DNA of 64,000 nt from Natronolimnohabitans sp. A-GB9 (GTDB lineage: Archaea > Halobacteriota > Halobacteria > Halobacteriales > Natrialbaceae). Position numbers and translations under genes: made by a program. The notes under the pieces are model-generated. The model ran no database searches. It was given only the letters and a program-made list of their open reading frames with translations, and was not told where the DNA came from. Of the stretch, positions 43,925 through 51,795 are shown in pieces. The DNA is taken from NCBI RefSeq assembly GCF_030848565.1, contig NZ_JAVDDV010000006.1:1-64000 (forward strand), read 5' to 3'. Within the stretch, counting starts at the first letter, position 1. Every line of letters starts with the position of its first letter.

Positions 43925-44218
43925 CTACGACACGTACAGCGAGTAGGCGATGACGAGAAAGCCGACGAGCATGAGGAGGCTCTCGAGCAAGATTCCCGTC
44001 ATCAGTGCGACGCCGAGCAACTCGTAGAGCAACCCGGCGAGGACGAGTCCGAGCGTGACGAACCCGAATCCGACGGCGAGCAAGCCGAGTGATCGCTGTC
44101 GGGTTCGGCGGTAGGCCTTGAACGCGAGGTACGTGATGAAACTCCCCACGAGCAGGATGAGCGTTTTGACGACGGCGAGCGAGATGGCGATCAACGTCCC
44201 TGCATCGTGGAAACTCAT
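43925..44218 (-). CDS. Three-helix membrane protein (DUF7521-like)
   Basis: A 97-residue protein with membrane segments at about 5-30 (AGTLIAISLAVVKTLILLVG), 44-66 and 70-92. The basic turn KAYRRTRQRS separates the first two. This pattern fits the small haloarchaeal DUF7521 membrane proteins, often found next to transcription regulators. The ATG at 44218 (MSFHDAG) is preferred to an upstream start. Confidence 0.65.
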   Translation of the reverse strand: MSFHDAGTLIAISLAVVKTLILLVGSFITYLAFKAYRRTRQRSLGLLAVGFGFVTLGLVLAGLLYELLGVALMTGILLESLLMLVGFLVIAYSLYVS

Positions 44219-44330
44219 ACTGGTCCGTACGTCGAAATTACGAACAGAAACCAAGTAGCTTGCGTTCACGACGAGTGCGCCACCGTCCGGTCGGCCAGCT
44301 CTTTTTACGACTGCGTGTGAACGACTACCT

Positions 44331-44558
44331 ATGACACGACTGGTCGAACTCGAGGAAACGGGACCGCGGAAACTGGACCCGTCCGATATCGACGACGAGA
44401 AAGGCGACGTCGCGATCTGTCAGTGTGGCCTCTCGGAGTCGTTTCCGTTCTGTGATGGCAGCCACCGCCGGACCGAAGACGAGGATCCGGAGACGACGTA
44501 CGTCTACGAGGATGGTAAGCGACGGGAACTCGAACGTATCGTGACGGCCGACCAGTAG
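44331..44558 (+). CDS. CDGSH iron-sulfur domain protein
   Basis: A 75-residue protein. ICQCGLSESFPFCDGSH holds the three cysteines and one histidine of the CDGSH [2Fe-2S] site (pattern CxC...CDGSH). Small archaeal versions are cytoplasmic redox or Fe-S carriers. Full length for the family. Confidence 0.92.
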   Translation: MTRLVELEETGPRKLDPSDIDDEKGDVAICQCGLSESFPFCDGSHRRTEDEDPETTYVYEDGKRRELERIVTADQ

Positions 44559-44765
44559 TTGAAAGCACGACGGAAATACGGAACTGATTCTGCTCCGTTC
44601 GGACCGGATTCTCGACGAGAACACGATCGGCGTCGAACCTACTTCTGAGAACTGAGTGTTTCGTGATACGACGTCGTGAAATCAGCAACAGCGAACGAAA
44701 AACAGCGACGGAAACGAGTGCTGCAGCTACCGAGTTGGGCCACCCCAGAAGGACGCTACCTGGAG

Positions 44766-46916
44766 TTACCCGTAATCCACACCAGGAAACTCCAGATCAA
44801 CATCAAGGGTTCCGAGGACACGTCGGTCCAGCTCGTCCAGGTAGGAGTTCTGCTTGACCACAATCTCGTCATCGTCTCGATCGGGACTCTGGTCAGCAAC
44901 GGCAGTGTTGAGCATCACCCAGCCGTTATAGATCAGCGTGGACATCATCCAGAGGTAGCGGCGGAAGCCGAGGTCTCGGGACCGCGTCTTGGGCTGGAAC
45001 TGTTCTTTCCGGTCACGGAAGGCGGTCTCTACACCCCACCGGTCCCGGTAGTGCCGACCGATTCCCCAGACCGTCCCTTCGGGGTCATGGCCGACTGGGT
45101 TCTCGTCCGGGTTGATTCCGGTGCCCTGGATGTCCTTGTTCGTGATCATGCAGAAGTAGTCGATCTCCTCATTGTCTTCCTGCGGCTCGTCGATAGCCTG
45201 TCCGATGGTCAGCTGCTTCTCGTCGGTCTCGACTTCATCCTCGTCATCGCTGAAGTCCGAAAGGGTGGTCTCTTCGGTCTCCTCGTCTTCTTCGCCCTCG
45301 TCACTGGCGGATGAGTTCTGATTGCTCTTGAAGTTCTTCTCGACGGCCACCAGCGTCGTGTCGATCTCGTCGAAGCGCCCCTCGCTGATCATTGTCCAGT
45401 TGTTCACCCAGTCGGCCTTGCTTTCGACTTCTTCCTCGATCGTGTCTTTGACCGAGTCGGTAGCGCCCTTACGCAGGATGAAGTCACACCCACGATGGGT
45501 GGCGTAGCGAGTAATATTGACTGTCGCAAACTCAGCGTCAGCTAGAACAGTATCGACGTTCACGAGTTCCTGCGCTCGCTCGATCAGGTATCGGACACAC
45601 TGGAACTGGGTGTTCGTCGGGAGATAGTTGACCGACGCAATCACGAACGCACGTCCGTTGATCTTGATGGTCGCCTGGAGTTCCTTCCAGGCGTAGCCGG
45701 TTTCGAAATGGCTCTGCTTGTGAACGCCGATCGGCGGTCGGCTGTCGGTCGAAGAGTGCCGCGAGTAGTCGTGAGTCGTGTAGTCTATCCGTAGATCGAA
45801 CGACTCGTCCTCGTCGATCACACCCTCGTCGATGAGCCACTGGATCTGCTGTTCGATCCCTTCTTCGGTCCGGCGGTGCCAGACTGATGTTTCGCCTCGT
45901 GGGTTGTGGGGATTGATCGTCCAGGCTTGTTCGAGCGCTTCGCGGAGATCGCCATCGACGGTCTCGGGATCGATCAGCTCGTGAACCGGCTTCCAGTCCG
46001 CGCCGTAATCGTTATCATCCCAGTTGTGGGTGAGTTTCTTGCGCTCAACGTTTCGAACGGCACGACGGTACGTCTGCTGTGTGAACACGTCATCGAGGCC
46101 GTACTCCTCGACAAGCCGGTCAATCCCCTGCTCAGCGTACTCGTTGAGGCGGCACATGTGAGCGGTCGCGTCCGTGATCAGATCAGCGTCGTACTCCGTC
46201 GAATCGTCGCGGTCGTACTCACAGAGGTCTCGAATCAGGTTTGCCTGGAAGGTGTAGGCATCGTCCTTTATCTCTTGCTCCAGCTCACCGATCGGGTCGA
46301 GATCATCGGTATCGTCATCCCGCAGGAAGTCTTCGATCAGGTTCTCGCGGATATTCTCCGCAGTTTCGAGGCCAATATCCTCGGCTCGAACAGCCTTTCG
46401 TGCCGCTTCATACCGCAGATGACGGCGGAACCCTGGTCGAACCCGCGACCACCATTGGGTTCGGAGTGTCTTCTCGCTTGGCGTATCATCTGGGTCGAAC
46501 CCGAGCTTTTCGGCTAACCTCGGATTGGAGTCCAGGCGCCCTTCGAGCTGTTCCCAACTGACGAGCGAGTATCCCTCTGACGGAGCGATTAGACGGTAGG
46601 CCCAGGCGCTAATCATTGGGCCGAAATCATAATGGGAGTTCGGCTTCTGATTGTCTTTGCCCACCCAATCGATCAGAACTGGAGTCAGAAGATCCTCTAC
46701 GCCATCATATCTCTGAGCGAGGAGCTTGTCTACCTTCTCAAGCTTCTCATCCAACGAACTAAGATCGAAATCAGAATCCGAGTATGATCTCTCAGAACGG
46801 GGTTTTGGAACCGTTCGGTCTGGGGTCCAACCATCAATATCAACGTAGAGACCGTCTTGTTCCCGCGCCTCGTTGTCCGAGGGCGAACCGGTTTCGTCCG
46901 GGCGCGGATGCTTCAT
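44766..46916 (-). CDS. Large DDE transposase (IS4-like)
   Basis: A 716-residue transposase. The C-terminal half shows a DDE core: FDLRIDYTTHDYS, VDTVLADAEFATV and the signature YRDRWGVETAFRDRKEQFQP, which satisfies the Y(2)R(3)E(6)K pattern of IS4-type enzymes. An acidic insertion precedes the last acidic motif. The N-terminal 300 residues are helical. It is complete with no frameshift. Terminal inverted repeats could not be identified, so element limits are not given; the 44.56-44.77 kb and 46.92-47.15 kb flanks contain no genes. Confidence 0.82.
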   Translation of the reverse strand: MKHPRPDETGSPSDNEAREQDGLYVDIDGWTPDRTVPKPRSERSYSDSDFDLSSLDEKLEKVDKLLAQRYDGVEDLLTPVLIDWVGKDNQKPNSHYDFGPMISAWAYRLIAPSEGYSLVSWEQLEGRLDSNPRLAEKLGFDPDDTPSEKTLRTQWWSRVRPGFRRHLRYEAARKAVRAEDIGLETAENIRENLIEDFLRDDDTDDLDPIGELEQEIKDDAYTFQANLIRDLCEYDRDDSTEYDADLITDATAHMCRLNEYAEQGIDRLVEEYGLDDVFTQQTYRRAVRNVERKKLTHNWDDNDYGADWKPVHELIDPETVDGDLREALEQAWTINPHNPRGETSVWHRRTEEGIEQQIQWLIDEGVIDEDESFDLRIDYTTHDYSRHSSTDSRPPIGVHKQSHFETGYAWKELQATIKINGRAFVIASVNYLPTNTQFQCVRYLIERAQELVNVDTVLADAEFATVNITRYATHRGCDFILRKGATDSVKDTIEEEVESKADWVNNWTMISEGRFDEIDTTLVAVEKNFKSNQNSSASDEGEEDEETEETTLSDFSDDEDEVETDEKQLTIGQAIDEPQEDNEEIDYFCMITNKDIQGTGINPDENPVGHDPEGTVWGIGRHYRDRWGVETAFRDRKEQFQPKTRSRDLGFRRYLWMMSTLIYNGWVMLNTAVADQSPDRDDDEIVVKQNSYLDELDRRVLGTLDVDLEFPGVDYG

Positions 46917-47151
46917 ACCGAACTAGTAAACGAGCATGGATTAAAAGGCTGAGGTCATTGGAGTGAAAGTAAATGTACTTAGCTTCCATATCTGATGGGA
47001 CAGCGTCTTCTAACGGCTGACTTTGTAGCCCAGGCAAGTCAACGTTGTAGATATTTCGTACAAGAAGCCGAAATGAGGATGGAAGACTGTGACATCGCTG
47101 GTGACGGCGTTGCCTGGGTCCTTTCCCCAGCGGACCAGTGTTATTATCTAA

Positions 47152-47400
47152 TTGATATTAGTGTCCACCCTACATGACGAACTGGAGTTCAATCTCGAGA
47201 TAATCGACCGGCGGCCCTTCGAGCAGTTCGGGATGGCATTTTTGCGCGCTCTCGGATACGAGGTACACGAGAGCGGCGCATCCGGCCCTGACGGTGGGTG
47301 GGACAGACGAGTTAAATTAGGCGAAAGAGAAGGGATTGTCCACATGAGTACGGCAAATCGCTGGAAACAGAAACTCAGAAAGGACGCTGAGAGTGTTAGG
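47152..47400 (+). pseudogene. N-terminal fragment of a restriction-endonuclease-like gene
   Basis: About 83 residues: PFEQFGMAFLRALGYEVHES, then GPDGGWDRRVKLGEREGIVH and KLRKDAESV. The GPDGG...REGI-h pattern is that of small PD-(D/E)XK endonuclease proteins. After about 47400 the plus-strand frame stays open but is only the complement of the minus-strand gene ending at 47317, so this gene is truncated by a junction near 47320-47400. Confidence 0.55.
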
Positions 47401-47657
47401 TTCGATTCGGTACTGCTCGCCCTTCTCTCCGTCATCATTCGATTTGGCAGTCTCGAATACACCAGTTTCCGCATCGTAGATGATAGGTATCTTCTCTTCT
47501 TCATCCGTGGATCCGACAATTTCTGCGATCCCTTTCCTTTCGGGGTTTGTAGCAGTTCGGCATGCCTCGACATCCCCGTCTTCGTAGACGAGGAAGAGGT
47601 CAGTGTTGTCTGGCAGCCCACGGTATTTCTTCGGGGCCCCGCCTTCTATAGTAGGCG

Positions 47658-48149
47658 TTAGAAATAATTACTCACTTTTGGAACGGTAATCTGATCAATA
47701 GCTGTATCAATCGCTGTTGTAAGCTCGTTGAGTGAGTCAAAGAAACGATTGCTAAGTGCCGCTTGGAGCTGTCTCCAGCACTCTTCGACGGGATTAAGCT
47801 CTGGCGAGTACGCCGGCAATGTCACGAAGGCGAGGTCGTCACGGGCCGCTAGGTCCGTGACGGCCGACGCCCGAAAATATAGCGCTCCATCCAACACAAC
47901 AATCAAGTCATCTTCGAACTCGTTACATAACGCAAGAATGAAATGTTTTGCGTGATCTGCGGTAACGTACTCTTCAAACCGAGCGAAAAAGCGATCACCG
48001 TTCTCGGTGATCGCGCCTAAGAGACACGTCCAGTCGCGTTGTCCGGACAGTTCAACAGACGGTCGCGTGCCGCGAGGAAACCACGCGGCACGCGGCTCAA
48101 CTTGGACGGATTTCTTGGTTTGGTCGATACAGACTACTGTGGCGTCCAT
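47658..48149 (-). CDS. IS630 transposase, DDE part
   Basis: A 163-residue DDE domain. The catalytic acids are in VVCIDQTKKSV, VVLDGALYFRA and SPELNPVEECWRQLQ (E), the standard IS630 order. Its start region overlaps the upstream HTH ORF by 16 bp in another frame, so the full enzyme may arise by frameshifting or the two parts act as separate subunits. Confidence 0.9.
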   Translation of the reverse strand: MDATVVCIDQTKKSVQVEPRAAWFPRGTRPSVELSGQRDWTCLLGAITENGDRFFARFEEYVTADHAKHFILALCNEFEDDLIVVLDGALYFRASAVTDLAARDDLAFVTLPAYSPELNPVEECWRQLQAALSNRFFDSLNELTTAIDTAIDQITVPKVSNYF

Positions 48150-48658
48150 TTCCCGTCGCTTTTTTTGAGTTCTTCGCGGAACGCTTCTTGTTCCTCAGCC
48201 TCAGATTCGGCGGCTGTACGGCGTGGTTTTTGATAGCTCAATCCCGCTTCTTTGAGCAACCGCCGGCAACTCGGATAAGAGTACTCGACGCCGTAGGTTT
48301 CGTCGAGATACTGCTGGACGAGCGCCGGCGTCCACGCCGGCGCGTTGATCCCGACTTTCTCGGGAGGTTCGTGAACGGTTTGTTCGAACTCTTTTTGCTG
48401 TTTTCCTGAAAGCTTTCGTTTTCTCCCGGATCGATGAGCATCAGAAACGGCTTGCTCAAGCGGTTCGTCCGTATCGAGTCGCATGAGCCAACTGTAGATT
48501 GTTCTTCGACCAGTGTCGTGCCATTCTGCAAGTTCGGTCTGATTCACGCCGTTCTTGTAGGCAATCGCCGCTAACAACCGTTGTGTCGGCTTAGATCCAT
48601 CAACTCTATCAAGGGCATCTTGGAGTTCTTCGACGGAGATCTCGTCGAGATGGTCCAT
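48134..48658 (-). CDS. IS630 transposase, HTH part
   Basis: A 174-residue DNA-binding part. Helix-turn-helix elements include NGVNQTELAEWHDTGRRTIY and, farther on, a winged-helix region, AWTPALVQQYLDETYGVEYS. It ends in a lysine/glutamate-rich linker overlapping the DDE ORF. Confidence 0.88.
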   Translation of the reverse strand: MDHLDEISVEELQDALDRVDGSKPTQRLLAAIAYKNGVNQTELAEWHDTGRRTIYSWLMRLDTDEPLEQAVSDAHRSGRKRKLSGKQQKEFEQTVHEPPEKVGINAPAWTPALVQQYLDETYGVEYSYPSCRRLLKEAGLSYQKPRRTAAESEAEEQEAFREELKKSDGKWTPQ

Positions 48659-48883
48659 TATCTATAGTAACAATCTACGGGCGGAAAGTTCTAACGGTTA
48701 CTATAGCTCTCCAGTGAGTTCGTCGACTTCGAAGTAGGTTCTGGTCCAGCATCGGAATCGTTGACTTCCGCGTACACGAGGGTCCCGAACTTCGTTTCCT
48801 GCCTTTCCCATGTGAATCCGCAGAAAAATTCCACCCACCTAAACAGAAAAATATATGTTTTTTTAATCCATAATTTCTGATTG

Positions 48884-49858
48884 ATGAGTGAGTCCATCGC
48901 TGAACGCCTTCATCAACCAGAATATACTGGTGAGAATAGATGTGAAGCGTGTACGGTTGTTAACGTAATAATCGCGATAATCCTTGGTGGTATTATCAGC
49001 CGGAAGTCGAAACTTGTTGGAGTTTTCTCTATCGGTATGTCGCTTGTATTGATTTACTTACGTGGATATCTTGTACCAAAGACGCCTACATTAACAAAAC
49101 GATATCTCCCGGCAGCAGTACTTCAATGGTTCGGTAAGGAATCGGAACGTCCGCCCGTACAGAGTGGGCTTGCAGCGACTGAGCCAACAGAGACGGGCAC
49201 CTCTACTGAGAAATCTAATCCGCCTACATCAACTGACTCTCACACAGAAGACGTGGACCCAAATGATGAATTGGAAACGACAGCAACTGAAGCCGTCTCG
49301 CCACCTTCCCCTGAGGAATATTTCCTCGAACAGTTTGTCTTAGAACCGTGTGCAGACGAAGACGATCTTTGTCTTACTGAGGAGTTCACCGAAGAGTGGA
49401 ATGAACAAATAGCGAAAACTGATAGTGAGTCGCTTGATGCAACTGATGCAGCACGTACATTCGGATTTGATACCAGTGAACAACTGGATAGTGAGGACGA
49501 AGACCAGTCTGAACGCACGTATGAGATCGAAGAGTTCGGTGACGCACAAGTCTTAAAACAGGCGGAACGAACGATTGGCCAGTGGCCATCACAGGCTGCG
49601 CTCGTCGCAGATGTCACTGCTGCGCACGTACTCAATAAACGGGACCCGCAGTGGGACGCCTATCCGCCGGAAGCGAAAGGCAGTCTTCTCAACGGATTAC
49701 GGATGTTCCTTGAAACGTGTCCCACAAGTGGTGATGATACGGTGATGAGAACGGAAACCGTCGAATCCTGCTGTCAGTCCCACGAAGTCGTTGCCGTCAC
49801 GTGTGAAGAGACCGGTGAACGGTTGTTCGAACATCCGATCGACGAAATAGAAGCATAA
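48884..49858 (+). CDS. Membrane-anchored protein preceding the halocin-like gene
   Basis: A 324-residue protein. Two hydrophobic segments lie near the N-terminus (about 27-40 VVNVIIAIILGGI and 45-62 VGVFSIGMSLVLIYL). A disordered T/S/E linker follows (about 90-150), then a soluble acidic domain with CADEDDLCLTEEF and the C-terminal CCQSHEVVAVTCEETGERLF. No family is recognised. ATG at 48884 is favoured over TTG at 48881. It is in AT-rich accessory DNA, 93 bp before the halocin-like gene and on the same strand; a processing, export or immunity role is inferred only from position. Confidence 0.55.
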   Translation: MSESIAERLHQPEYTGENRCEACTVVNVIIAIILGGIISRKSKLVGVFSIGMSLVLIYLRGYLVPKTPTLTKRYLPAAVLQWFGKESERPPVQSGLAATEPTETGTSTEKSNPPTSTDSHTEDVDPNDELETTATEAVSPPSPEEYFLEQFVLEPCADEDDLCLTEEFTEEWNEQIAKTDSESLDATDAARTFGFDTSEQLDSEDEDQSERTYEIEEFGDAQVLKQAERTIGQWPSQAALVADVTAAHVLNKRDPQWDAYPPEAKGSLLNGLRMFLETCPTSGDDTVMRTETVESCCQSHEVVAVTCEETGERLFEHPIDEIEA

Positions 49859-49951
49859 ACCGAAGGAAACAGATTATTATAATCTATATATAAATCAGTC
49901 ATTTTCTAATACTATTAGATTTAAGTTATAATAGTAATACCTTCTAAGTGC

Positions 49952-50794
49952 ATGGAAGGCAAAGATGGATTTAGCCGTCGGAATTGCTTAAGAAGCATTG
50001 GCGTTGCAGGAGCGGCTGGGATCGGAGCCGCTGGCCTATCCAGTTCGGTGGTGGCGAATGAATCAGAAGTAGATATAGTCGAACTTGGAGGTCCGGAAAA
50101 AAATAAAGCTGTTGCCAGAGCGAAACGCTCGGACGAATACAAGACCCTCAAGAAAGCCTTGCAGGAGGACGGGAAAGAAATTAGTAAAGAAGAGCGTGCT
50201 GCATTCTCACTGACTCCTGCTGATGGCGAGTCGTTCACCGCGGTAATGTTCTCGTACGATCAAGACAATACCGATCAGTCGGTTGAAATCGGTATTTCCC
50301 TTTCTAGCTCTTGCCCCATTCCGAGCAAGGCAACCGTCATCGAACATGATGATACCAGCGGATTCCCACTTCGCTCCGACGAGCTCGTCGTCGGTATTCC
50401 AGATGACACCGAAAAACAAACAGTTGACGCAGAGGACAACGCCTTCTCTCAATCAACTGAAAAGTTGACCGTGCGGGACGAGACCGTCACAAAACGATCC
50501 ACAGAATTACAACAAAAAGATACTATTGGCATCCAATCTGAGGATTTTGACCCGAACGAATGTGAACTAGACCCAATGCCATGTTGGGCCTGTAAGGACC
50601 TTGTTTCAGCGGCTAACGTAGTTGGATGTGGGACTTATTCGTGGTTGATTTGCGCTGCCGCAGCCATCCCGACTGGTGGAATGGGTGGGCTCGCCTGTGG
50701 TCTTGCCGTTGCCGTCGTCTGTTGGATTATTCTTGAAAAAGGTGTTACAGCTCCCGAACGGGTCTGCTCAATGGAACCGGCCTGCTCCTGCTGA
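49952..50794 (+). CDS. Halocin C8-like bacteriocin precursor
   Basis: A 280-residue preproprotein. The N-terminus has a Tat signal (SRRNCLRSIGVAGAAGIGAA). A soluble acidic pro-region follows, then a C-terminal cysteine-rich domain of about 75 residues with ten cysteines and two hydrophobic helices (SWLICAAAAIPTGGMGGLAC, GLAVAVVCWIILEKG). Halocin C8 has the same plan: a Tat-exported precursor of about 280 residues, a mature Cys-rich peptide of about 76 residues, and an N-terminal portion giving immunity. The sequence differs enough that target range is unknown. It lies in AT-rich accessory DNA. Confidence 0.78.
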   Translation: MEGKDGFSRRNCLRSIGVAGAAGIGAAGLSSSVVANESEVDIVELGGPEKNKAVARAKRSDEYKTLKKALQEDGKEISKEERAAFSLTPADGESFTAVMFSYDQDNTDQSVEIGISLSSSCPIPSKATVIEHDDTSGFPLRSDELVVGIPDDTEKQTVDAEDNAFSQSTEKLTVRDETVTKRSTELQQKDTIGIQSEDFDPNECELDPMPCWACKDLVSAANVVGCGTYSWLICAAAAIPTGGMGGLACGLAVAVVCWIILEKGVTAPERVCSMEPACSC

Positions 50795-50813
50795 CTCTAC
50801 TATTTTGACCTTT

Positions 50814-51005
50814 TCAACGTTTGTCAGATGAGATAATAATAACAGTAAGCATCGCAACCATCCATAGTACTACTGTTACCAACACCCTGTTGATAGGGTC
50901 CTGATGATTCGAGGTGAAAAACGCGAGCAACGCCAATACCGTACTGATGACCAGTGCCAGTTTGAGATCCTGGCTATTGACTATGAGTGGTCCGATCTGG
51001 CTCAT
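50814..51005 (-). CDS. Small two-helix membrane protein
   Basis: A 63-residue protein with membrane segments at about 15-30 (LKLALVISTVLALLAFF) and 40-57 (RVLVTVVLWMVAMLTVIIIS). It converges on the halocin-like gene 20 bp away. Size and position would suit an accessory or immunity peptide, but that is only inference; the reading frame could also be chance in AT-rich DNA. Confidence 0.45.
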   Translation of the reverse strand: MSQIGPLIVNSQDLKLALVISTVLALLAFFTSNHQDPINRVLVTVVLWMVAMLTVIIISSDKR

Positions 51006-51179
51006 TACTGTCTAATTATTGTGAATACTATTAATAGTGCTGTCTTTGAATGGCAGTATTCGTCCGAGAATAACTATTGACACTATTCGTCTGAAAGGTA
51101 TTGGCGGCGTTGCTCAAGCCTTTTCTAGCGGACCGCTGATCGTAGTGCCTCTTCAGTATGTCCATCCGATCGCTTACGA

Positions 51180-51642
51180 TCCGTTCGAGGGTATTCGATT
51201 GAAGATCATGTGTAATCGAACCTCTTCGAACAGGATGTCGACTCAACGCAGATTGGCACTTGTATGCGTACTCTGTCGGACGTACTTCACACTCATTGAT
51301 GCCTCGGTTCGCGCACGCACGGCGTCGCCGAGCATGCGCTTGATCACCGAGATGACGGTCTCAGACAACGCTCTTTGACCATAGGGTCCTATCGATCCGC
51401 GCGTTATGCGCGTGATCGATGGGACGGAACTCTCGATGCTTGATCAGCGGTCTTACGCCCTCTTTCCGGAGTTTAAGCTGAGTTCGAGAGTGAGTACGAT
51501 ACAGGTCGGGGACATCTAGAACCGATTCAACAATCTTGTTGGCAATGGCGAGATCATCTGTCAGGAGCACGCCAACGGGAACATGACCTACTGGTGGACA
51601 GAAGCTGATAGTAAATAGGTATCGAGAGTCAAACAAATTCAT
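51180..51642 (-). pseudogene. IS5-type transposase remnant
   Basis: The minus strand encodes the middle and end of a DDE transposase: GVLLTDDLAIANKIVES, IKHREFRPIDHAHNARID, then after a frameshift near 51370, SETVISVIKRMLGDAVRART. In-frame stops follow. The N-terminal part is missing. This is a decayed IS5-family copy; the surrounding 51006-51180 and 51643-51795 stretches are AT-rich without genes. Confidence 0.72.
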
Positions 51643-51795
51643 ATAATTGCAATATAATAATGTGTTAATTAATTAAATGTATATCGAATAGTAGGATGAG
51701 ACAGAGTTCCGGATTTGATCCGCTTTCAACTACTGGCCGACGACGAGTGACCGGACACATACCGACGGAACTCGAGTCGAGCCGAGAACCCAGGC

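Larger units (their letters stand above)
47649..48703 (-). mobile_element. IS630-type insertion sequence
   Basis: 1055 bp with inverted ends: TAGTAGGCGTTAGAA at the left and TAGTAACCGTTAGAA read inward from the right (13 of 15). It is flanked by a TA duplication (47647-47648 and 48704-48705), the IS630/Tc1 hallmark. It encodes two overlapping minus-strand ORFs, HTH part then DDE part. It looks intact and recently inserted, because the target gene is restored by excision. Confidence 0.92.
47317..48811 (-). pseudogene. Gene split by IS630 insertion
   Basis: The two halves are 48811-48707 (35 codons, starting MGKAGNEVRDPRVRG, ending FEVDELTGE) and 47646-47317 (EGGAPKKYRGLPDNTDLFLV to a TAA). 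Removing 47649-48703 plus one TA copy joins GAG-CTA-GAA in frame and restores a protein of about 145 residues with no stop. Function is unknown; there is one CRTATNPERKGI motif but no known domain. The 3' end overlaps the truncated endonuclease on the other strand. Confidence 0.8.

Noticed and set aside
44560-47150. Exact ends of the element carrying the 716-residue transposase
   Set aside because: No convincing terminal inverted repeats or target duplication could be matched by eye on the two sides.
46995-47177. Short plus-strand frame between the transposase and the endonuclease fragment
   Set aside because: No motif, no good start context and atypical composition.
51037-51378. A 113-codon plus-strand frame in the halocin flank
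   Set aside because: It is mainly the complement of the IS5-type transposase remnant on the minus strand.
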